NCBI RefSeq assembly: GCF_025567095.1
Contig: NZ_JAOQJH010000021.1
Reading direction: 5' to 3' (one strand)
DNA: 62,943 nucleotides
Origin: Anthropogastromicrobium aceti
GTDB taxonomy: Bacteria > Bacillota > Clostridia > Lachnospirales > Lachnospiraceae
Shown: positions 57,464-62,943 of the stretch, one piece after another
Numbering within the stretch: position 1 is the first letter of the stretch
Layout of the letters: each line of letters starts with the position of its first letter
Made by a program: the position numbers and the translations under genes
The notes under the pieces: generated by a model
Seen by the model: the letters and a program-made list of their open reading frames with translations, nothing else
Told to the model about the DNA's origin: nothing
Database searches by the model: none

Positions 57464-58930
57464 TTAATTTTCAATGACAAGGAGCGTTTCTCCAGTTTCA
57501 TCCTCCATTCCGTACAGTTCCATGCCACTTGTCCTATAGTAACGAACAATTTCAAGCAGTTCCTCGCTGATTTTTTCTCCTGGCATCAAGAACGGACAAC
57601 CCGGTGGATAAACATAGACAGTCTCGGCACTGATTTTTCCAACAGATTCAAAAAATGGTACCTGAATTACAGGCGCCTCTGCTGCTTCTAGCGGCAGCAT
57701 AACCAGTTCAAGCGGCACAAATGCAGAAGGATACGCACTCATTGTTCTCTCCCATACTAGAGAGCCGCATTCCAACTCATCATTAATTTCGCTAAGTGCC
57801 GCCTCAAGACGCAAAAAGCCTTCTTCTGTATCTGTCAGCATTGTCATAAGAATTACATAATCGGGCGCTGACATTTCCGGCTGAAGATGATAGCGGTCGC
57901 GCAAAATTTCATGCAGCTTTCTTCCTGCATTCTTGTATCCTTTTGCGCCAAACACAATTTTTGTATAATCTGCAATCGGAATACTAATCATGTCTGCGCT
58001 TTTTATTTTCGGATAAAGAAACCACAGTTGTTTCCATGACTCGCTTCGTTCATAGAAAAGCTGCAGTCTGTCAGTCAGCATTTGTAGCTTTTTTTTGCCT
58101 TCGCCTTGCATATAGCGCACACAAAGATCCATTCCTGCCATCAAAACGTAAGATGGACTAGATGTCTCAAATATATGAAGGGCACGCTCAATTTTTTTTA
58201 CCGAAACGCGGTCGCTGCATATATGAAGTGCTGCACTCTGTGTCAGACACGGAAGTGTTTTGTGAAGGCTCTGAATGACAATATCTGCGCCCTCACGCAC
58301 TGCACTATATGGAAGATACATCTCTTCCTGATTAGCACCATGATTAGCATATGGAAGATGTGCGCCATGTGCTTCATCCACAATCAAAACTCCGCCATGT
58401 GCATGTACTACATCTGCGATTTGCCGTATATTTGATACAATTCCTTCATACGTCGGCGATGTCAGGATCACTGCCGCAATTTCTGGGGATTGCTCATAAG
58501 CTTTTTCCACATCTTTGGGGATAATTTGACCACTTATACACAAGTTATCCACATTTTGGGGATAAATATATGTTGGTTTTAGTCCTCTGAGCATTATTGC
58601 ATGGGCAACACTCTTATGAGTGTTTCTTGCTACCGCAACTGTAGCTCCCTGTGGACACGCCGCATAAATAGCTGCTAATATTCCACATGTTGAACCATTA
58701 ACTATGTAATATGACTTCTTTGCCCCTACTGCATTAGCCATGCGCGCCATACCTTCTTCAAGAATACCATCTGCATGATGCAGATCATCAAATCCGTCAA
58801 TCTCAGTAATGTCAATATCATAAACATCCGAAATCCAATCCACTTTACGTTTATGCCCCGGCATATGAAATGGGTATGCATCGCTCTTTGCATACTCTCT
58901 TAGTTTTTCATAGATTGATTGATCCTGCAT
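57464..58930 (-). CDS. Orn/Lys/Arg decarboxylase family PLP enzyme (YaaO-like)
   Basis: This 488-residue fold-type I PLP enzyme has the PLP lysine in QSLHKTLPCLTQSA, the cofactor aspartate in LIVDEAHGAHLP and GSTCGILAAI near 78-87. It lacks the N-terminal wing domain of inducible decarboxylases, so it matches the short group that includes Bacillus SpeA and YaaO. The reaction is probably decarboxylation of arginine, lysine or ornithine for polyamines. ATG at 58930 lies inside the end of the preceding gene (23-bp overlap) after GGAGAAAAAT. Confidence 0.9.
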   Translation of the reverse strand: MQDQSIYEKLREYAKSDAYPFHMPGHKRKVDWISDVYDIDITEIDGFDDLHHADGILEEGMARMANAVGAKKSYYIVNGSTCGILAAIYAACPQGATVAVARNTHKSVAHAIMLRGLKPTYIYPQNVDNLCISGQIIPKDVEKAYEQSPEIAAVILTSPTYEGIVSNIRQIADVVHAHGGVLIVDEAHGAHLPYANHGANQEEMYLPYSAVREGADIVIQSLHKTLPCLTQSAALHICSDRVSVKKIERALHIFETSSPSYVLMAGMDLCVRYMQGEGKKKLQMLTDRLQLFYERSESWKQLWFLYPKIKSADMISIPIADYTKIVFGAKGYKNAGRKLHEILRDRYHLQPEMSAPDYVILMTMLTDTEEGFLRLEAALSEINDELECGSLVWERTMSAYPSAFVPLELVMLPLEAAEAPVIQVPFFESVGKISAETVYVYPPGCPFLMPGEKISEELLEIVRYYRTSGMELYGMEDETGETLLVIEN

Positions 58931-59921
58931 ATTTTTCTCCTTTTCTGTAACCGCTTTCCCAATCCACTACATTCATCATCTCTGTATGATTCAAAAAAGC
59001 CTTCAGATTATGAGCACAGATTTTTGCAACACGCTCCTCTACCTGTGGTGTATGACCAAAGCTAATTCCCGAAACATGTGGTGTTATAAGTACATTCTTC
59101 ATGCCCCACAGCAAATTATCGCTAGGCAGCGGCTCTGGATCTGTCACGTCAAGCACAGCCCCTGAAAGATAGCCTTCTTCGAGCAATTGAATCAAATCTG
59201 GCTGAACAATTAAACTTCCTCTTCCGACATTTACAACTAGTCCGCCCTTTTTCATTTTGCGAAGACGTCCTTGATTTAACAAATGTGTCGTCTTAACTGT
59301 CTTTGGCAGGCAGCCAATCACGATATCTGCACGGCAAATCTGCTCATCTAATGCATCAAGCATATACACCTCATCAAACCATTCAGATGCAAATTTTGCA
59401 GTTCGTCTGATACCTATCGTATAGACATCAAATGCGCTCAGACGCTTTGCAATATTAGTTCCAATATCGCCTGTGCCTAAAATAAGCGCAGTCTTTCCCA
59501 TCAGTGCCTGCTCACTTCCTGCATCCTGCCACAGACGTTTTTGCTGATGCTCAATATAACTAGGAAATTTGCGATACATTGTCAATATTCCACCAAGAAC
59601 ATACTCTGAAATAATCCCTCCAAATGCACCTGACATACTACACAGCATAACATTTCTTGGAAATCCTGGCTGCTGCGTATATTTTTCTACGCCTGCATTA
59701 GATGACTGAACAAATTTCAGCTTTGGTGCAGAAGCTATCTCTTCAATAGACGGATTTCCAATTATGATATCTGCCTCTTTCAAAAAAGCATGATATAGTT
59801 TCTCATCTCTTTTATCATCTATCGTGTACGCATCTTTGAAGAAAAACAAAGCGTCTGGCGCTGCTTTTTTTAGCTCCTCTTGATGTTCTTTTTGAAATGG
59901 AACTGTTATTAGTATCTTCAC
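58908..59921 (-). CDS. D-2-hydroxyacid dehydrogenase
   Basis: This 337-residue NAD-dependent enzyme reduces a 2-oxo acid to the D-2-hydroxyacid. The Rossmann motif is ALILGTGDIGTNIAKRL. The catalytic Arg, Glu and His appear around VNVGRGSL, VTDPEPLPSD and ITPHVSG. The start is GTG at 59921, preceded by AGGAGG at 7 bases; no ATG nearby is better. Substrate unknown. It overlaps the decarboxylase gene and is probably co-transcribed with it. Confidence 0.92.
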   Translation of the reverse strand: MKILITVPFQKEHQEELKKAAPDALFFFKDAYTIDDKRDEKLYHAFLKEADIIIGNPSIEEIASAPKLKFVQSSNAGVEKYTQQPGFPRNVMLCSMSGAFGGIISEYVLGGILTMYRKFPSYIEHQQKRLWQDAGSEQALMGKTALILGTGDIGTNIAKRLSAFDVYTIGIRRTAKFASEWFDEVYMLDALDEQICRADIVIGCLPKTVKTTHLLNQGRLRKMKKGGLVVNVGRGSLIVQPDLIQLLEEGYLSGAVLDVTDPEPLPSDNLLWGMKNVLITPHVSGISFGHTPQVEERVAKICAHNLKAFLNHTEMMNVVDWESGYRKGEKYAGSINL

Positions 59922-59956
59922 TATGCTTCCTCCTATCTTCTATGAAACTACTGTAC

Positions 59957-61105
59957 CTATTTTTTCACATCTGACATCCACGCGATATCCTCGCTGATTC
60001 TTTTGATTTCTTCTGGCAAATGATAGGCATACGCTGCTTCTGGGTAAAGATAGGCATGCAGCTGCACAACATTATCTGCCAATTCTCTTGCCACAACTGC
60101 ATCTTTTACACCTTTTGTCAAATCATATATCTGCCCCAGATACTCACCTGCCTCATATTGGAATGGAAAAGAAATACTTTCTTCAATTTCAAAATCACCC
60201 GCCTGAAATGCGAGATTTCCTAATTCCAGCATTGAAAGATTTGTTGCAATACTATCCATACCGATTGATACGGCTCTAACAACTGTCGTTGGCTTTGTTA
60301 AAATCAATTCCTTAACCTTTTTCAGACATCTTTCAATAATCATTCGCTGGTTACCAGTTCGCCCAACATCACCTAATCCGGCATAACGTACACGGCAAAA
60401 TGCCACTGCCTGTGTTCCTGTCAGATTATATGTCCCGCTTCCATCAAGCTGTTCTGACCAGATTCCTGTCTGCTGATTCACTTCCGTCAGATATCCATTC
60501 ATATAGCGAATTACCTCTGGATTTTCAATTGATACCTCAATACCGCCAAGCGTATCAACTACCTGTGCCGCTGCCAGCCAGTTTAACACAATATAATCCT
60601 TAATATTTAAATCAAGGTTTCGATTAATCATGCTGATCATATCTGCAATATCAGTATAACAAAGCTGTGAATTGGCCTTATCATAAAGTCTGCCCTTATG
60701 ATAGCTTCCAGGATTCTCCAGGCGAAGAAGTGTATCACGAAGAACAGATATCAGACGAATTTTTCCTGTGCTTTCATTGATGCTAACAATCATGATAACA
60801 TCTGCGTTCGCACCTCTATCGATACGCTTTTGATCCCTCGCATCCACACCAACCAACAAAATATTTCGATAATCTGAAATAAGTTCATCGTAATCAACTA
60901 CTTCACTTCCCGTTATTGTCCCTTGCGCGTCTGTTACCTCAACAACATTTGTTCCATGATCCGCAACAAATACCTCCTGAAGCGAATCACTCTTCTTCGC
61001 ACGCGCATAACTTCCTATCACATACGCACCTGCTAAAAGCAGCACGATAAACGCTGCCTCCAGCCAAAACAACGGTTCCCTGTGCTTTCTTTTTCTGTTT
61101 CCCAT
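59957..61105 (-). CDS. LytR-CpsA-Psr (LCP) family cell-wall ligase
   Basis: This 382-residue membrane enzyme has one N-terminal helix (about 14-32) and an extracellular LCP domain that transfers teichoic acids or capsular polymers to peptidoglycan. Signature segments are NILLVGVDAR, ADVIMIVSINESTGKIRLIS and VLRDTLL, then CRVRYAGLGDVGRTGNQRM, whose arginines bind the pyrophosphate of the lipid substrate. ATG at 61105 follows AAAGAGATTGTGT. A structured leader precedes it. Confidence 0.93.
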   Translation of the reverse strand: MGNRKRKHREPLFWLEAAFIVLLLAGAYVIGSYARAKKSDSLQEVFVADHGTNVVEVTDAQGTITGSEVVDYDELISDYRNILLVGVDARDQKRIDRGANADVIMIVSINESTGKIRLISVLRDTLLRLENPGSYHKGRLYDKANSQLCYTDIADMISMINRNLDLNIKDYIVLNWLAAAQVVDTLGGIEVSIENPEVIRYMNGYLTEVNQQTGIWSEQLDGSGTYNLTGTQAVAFCRVRYAGLGDVGRTGNQRMIIERCLKKVKELILTKPTTVVRAVSIGMDSIATNLSMLELGNLAFQAGDFEIEESISFPFQYEAGEYLGQIYDLTKGVKDAVVARELADNVVQLHAYLYPEAAYAYHLPEEIKRISEDIAWMSDVKK

Positions 61106-61122
61106 ACACAATCTCTTTTCTT

Positions 61123-61163
61123 ATGGGCCAGTTTCCGCATCACTTAGCTGCGGTTTGCGCCAT
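61123..61163 (-). promoter_or_regulatory. Structured leader RNA upstream of the LCP gene
   Basis: On the minus strand ATGG...CCAT encloses an inner perfect stem CCGCA/TGCGG with a 9-base loop. The two are separated by A-rich and GC-rich internal loops (GCAAA on one side, AAACTGG on the other). It lies 18-58 bases upstream of the start codon. I do not recognise it as a known riboswitch class. Confidence 0.45.
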
Positions 61164-61229
61164 TACTCCTACTATATGCATGAGAAACAGATTTTATACA
61201 TTTGCCAGTAAGCATGAAATTATCTGAAT

Positions 61230-62324
61230 CTAGCGTTCTAGGCGAACTGTATCACAAATTGTTGCACCTCCAACAACTACATCACCATCATAAAGCACAA
61301 CAGCCTGTCCTTTTGTAATGGCACGCTGCGGCTCATCGAATATAACGTGAATACGTTTTTCATCAAGCTGCTCTACTGTTGCTGGCTGCTCAGTATGACG
61401 ATAACGCACTTTCGCTTTCACACGCATTTTTCCTTCAATTTTAGGAACAGAAATCAAATTTAAGTCATCTGCAATCAGTTCACTTGAAAACAAATCAGCC
61501 TCATCTGTCAAAATCACCTGATTTTTTCCCTTATCTATTCCATAAACATACATAGGCTTTGCAAGCGCCAGTCCTAATCCCTTACGCTGTCCAATAGTAT
61601 AATGGATTATTCCCTTATGACGGCCAAGAACATTGCCTTTTCGATCTACAAAATCACCTTCTGGATATTCCTTTCCCGTATACTGACGAATAAAATCTGT
61701 ATAGCTTCCAGAAGTTACAAAGCAGATATCCTGACTGTCATGTTTACGAGCATTTATTAAACCCTGCTCCTCAGCAATCTCCCTTACCTTAGGCTTTGGC
61801 AGCTCTCCTAGCGGAAACTGCGTGTGCATAAGCTGCTCCTGTGTAAGACTGTAAAGCACATAGCTTTGATCCTTATTGGCATCTAATCCCTTCTTTAAAA
61901 GATAACGACCTGTTGCCTCATTGTATTCCACGCGTGCATAATGACCTGTTACAACGATATCATAACCCATAAGCTTAGCACGCTCATATAATTCCTGAAA
62001 CTTAATATAGCGATTACAATCAATACAAGGATTTGGTGTACATCCATTCTCGTAAGCATCCACAAATCGCTTCATGACATGCTCCTCAAACTGACCTGTA
62101 AAATTGTAAAGAAAGTGGCGAATCCCAAGCGTACAAGCTACACTTCTCGCATCGCTCACATCATCAAGTGAACAACATGTATTTTCTCGTTTTATTCCAT
62201 CACCAGTTTCATTAAAGGTTTTGATCGTAATTCCAATACACTCATATCCTTTTTCCTTCATCAAATATGCCGCAACGGAGCTGTCTACACCGCCGCTCAT
62301 CGCTATGACCGCCTTCTGATTCAT
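61230..62324 (-). CDS. mnmA: tRNA-specific 2-thiouridylase MnmA
   Basis: This 364-residue enzyme thiolates U34 of tRNA-Lys, -Glu and -Gln. It has the PP-loop AMSGGVDSSVAAYLM, a first catalytic cysteine in NPCIDCNRYIKF and a second in DICFVTSGSYTDF, with GQRKGLG later. ATG at 62324 follows GAAAGGAAGGAAAGCA. A -10 box TATAAT lies at 62364-62369 on the minus strand, with only a weak -35 upstream. It lies after the tRNA genes and their terminator. Confidence 0.95.
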   Translation of the reverse strand: MNQKAVIAMSGGVDSSVAAYLMKEKGYECIGITIKTFNETGDGIKRENTCCSLDDVSDARSVACTLGIRHFLYNFTGQFEEHVMKRFVDAYENGCTPNPCIDCNRYIKFQELYERAKLMGYDIVVTGHYARVEYNEATGRYLLKKGLDANKDQSYVLYSLTQEQLMHTQFPLGELPKPKVREIAEEQGLINARKHDSQDICFVTSGSYTDFIRQYTGKEYPEGDFVDRKGNVLGRHKGIIHYTIGQRKGLGLALAKPMYVYGIDKGKNQVILTDEADLFSSELIADDLNLISVPKIEGKMRVKAKVRYRHTEQPATVEQLDEKRIHVIFDEPQRAITKGQAVVLYDGDVVVGGATICDTVRLER

Positions 62325-62408
62325 TGCTTTCCTTCCTTTCTTCATCTATACACTTATTGTCCTATTATACCGCAAAAGTTTATTTTGAGTTCATTTTGTG
62401 TAAAAAAA

Positions 62409-62435
62409 AATAACCAACGTTATCCGTTGATTATT
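62409..62435 (-). terminator. Terminator of the rRNA-tRNA operon
   Basis: A stem AATAATCAACG/CGTTGGTTATT (one G-T pair) has a 5-base loop and is followed by a run of nine T on the minus strand, 6 bp past tRNA-fMet. Confidence 0.88.
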
Positions 62436-62440
62436 TGAAG

Positions 62441-62514
62441 TTGCGGGGGCCGGATTTGAACCAACGACCTTCGGGTTATGAGCCCGACGAGCTTCCAGAC
62501 TGCTCCACCCCGCG
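62441..62514 (-). tRNA. tRNA-fMet (CAT)
   Basis: A 74-base cloverleaf has anticodon loop CTCATAA. The 5' C1 opposite A72 is unpaired and three G-C pairs close the anticodon stem (CGGG/CCCG), both marks of the initiator. CCA is not encoded. Confidence 0.93.
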
Positions 62515-62548
62515 ATATTATAGAGTGTTGTTCTTTTTCAAGAACCAA

Positions 62549-62630
62549 TGGATGGAGGTGGATTCGAACCACCGAAGCAAGTTGCAGCAGATTTACAGTC
62601 TGTCCCCTTTGGCCACTCGGGAATCCATCC
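62549..62630 (-). tRNA. tRNA-Tyr (GTA)
   Basis: This 82-base class II tRNA has a long variable arm. The acceptor stem is GGATGGA/TCCATCC and the anticodon loop CTGTAAA. The T arm is GGTGGTTCGAATCCACC. CCA is not encoded. Confidence 0.95.
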
Positions 62631-62637
62631 ATTTAAA

Positions 62638-62710
62638 TGGGGCCTATAGGGCTCGAACCTATGACCCTCTGCTTGTAAGGCAGATGCTCTCCCAGCTGAG
62701 CTAAGACCCC
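62638..62710 (-). tRNA. tRNA-Val (TAC)
   Basis: A 73-base cloverleaf has acceptor stem GGGGTCT/AGGCCCC (one G-T pair) and anticodon loop CTTACAA closed by TGC/GCA. The T loop is TTCGAGC. CCA is not encoded. Confidence 0.95.
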
Positions 62711-62745
62711 AAATATTTAATTGTAGCTGAAAGTTATTCAGCAAA

Positions 62746-62819
62746 CGACCCGAAAGGGGTTCGAACCCTTGACCTCCGCCGTGACAGGGCGGCGCTCTAA
62801 CCAACTGAGCCACCGGGCC
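62746..62819 (-). tRNA. tRNA-Asp (GTC)
   Basis: A 74-base cloverleaf has anticodon loop CTGTCAC closed by CCGCC/GGCGG and discriminator base G, as expected for tRNA-Asp. It is the first tRNA after the 23S gene. Confidence 0.95.
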
Positions 62820-62898
62820 TAACTTTTTACATGTACCTTAAAAACTGCACACAAACTTTTTCATCCAAACCTATTACCATTTCCTACCCTGACCTTTT

Positions 62899-62943
62899 GG
62901 TCAAGCCCTCGACCGATTAGTAGCAGTCAGCTCCATGCCTTAC
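62899..62943 (-). rRNA. 23S rRNA, 3' end (partial)
   Basis: The minus strand reads GAGCTGACTGCTACTAATCG, then GTCGAGGGCTTGACC, which is the conserved 3' end of Firmicute 23S rRNA. The gene continues beyond the right edge. The mature end near 62899 is followed by AAAAGGTC, which can pair with GACC as a processing stem. No 5S gene lies between it and tRNA-Asp. Confidence 0.9.

Noticed and set aside
62435..62813. Open frames on both strands at the right edge
   Set aside because: They run across four well-formed tRNA genes and have no ribosome binding sites.

Overview
The window is about 63 kb of a low-GC, spore-forming Firmicute chromosome, most likely from the family Lachnospiraceae. The signs are AT-rich intergenic DNA, strong AGGAGG-type ribosome binding sites, sigma-A promoters (TTGACA-N17-TATAAT type), many YesM/YesN- and Lpl-type carbohydrate genes, a RicT/HolB/RsmI gene block, and a Spo0A-type DNA-binding domain. 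Species cannot be fixed from sequence reading alone. Almost everything lies on the minus strand between two rRNA loci. At the left edge is the leader of an rrn operon with tandem promoters. At the right edge is the 3' end of a 23S rRNA gene followed by tRNA-Asp, tRNA-Val, tRNA-Tyr and tRNA-fMet. I saw no phage, transposase, CRISPR array or integrase.

Layout: (1) 0.5-8 kb holds an Fe-S aldo/keto reductase, a PAS-GGDEF-EAL c-di-GMP protein, an orphan BlaI repressor with a perfect cre box in its leader, branched-chain aminotransferase, a receiver-less Spo0A effector-domain protein, and a 2-isopropylmalate synthase fused to an AraC-type DNA-binding domain. (2) 8-13 kb is a sugar ABC transporter operon and its LacI-family repressor; both promoters carry the same operator at the same distance from the -10 box. 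(3) 13-20 kb has a phosphoesterase, a divergent AraC/kduD pair, and a metNIQ-type transporter with an M20 amidohydrolase. (4) 20-23 kb is a siderophore/haem-type ABC transporter whose binding protein has a partly duplicated lobe. (5) 23-35 kb is one long operon: binding protein, two Lpl-type permeases, YesM-type kinase, YesN-type regulator, two paralogous (alpha/alpha)6-like enzymes and a right-handed beta-helix protein. It looks like an intracellular oligosaccharide-use locus of unknown substrate. (6) 35-41 kb carries azlCD, a GH43-like enzyme, bioY-bioB under a BirA-type operator, a deleted aldehyde dehydrogenase pseudogene, a barstar-like protein and a PflX-like radical SAM protein. (7) 41-53 kb has a secreted GH5 glucanase, a phosphoesterase, a cytosolic ParB-like/BMP fusion, a lipoprotein amidase, a phosphopantetheinyl transferase, and a large transglutaminase-repeat surface protein under a c-di-GMP-I riboswitch. 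(8) 53-62 kb is conserved housekeeping: rsmI, trmN6, ricT, holB, a guanylate-kinase-like gene, an Orn/Lys/Arg decarboxylase family gene, a D-2-hydroxyacid dehydrogenase, an LCP cell-wall ligase and mnmA.

How parts may work together: the GGDEF-EAL protein can change c-di-GMP, which the riboswitch at 51.4-51.5 kb would read to control the surface protein. IlvE and the LeuA-AraC fusion belong to branched-chain amino acid synthesis, and AzlCD exports such amino acids; the fusion could report leucine level to transcription. The YesMN pair probably senses the sugar taken up by the 31-35 kb transporter, and the three leaderless enzymes next to it would degrade that sugar inside the cell. The most unusual items are the LeuA-AraC fusion, the receiver-less Spo0A domain, the ParB/BMP fusion, the paired uncharacterised enzymes and the c-di-GMP riboswitch.
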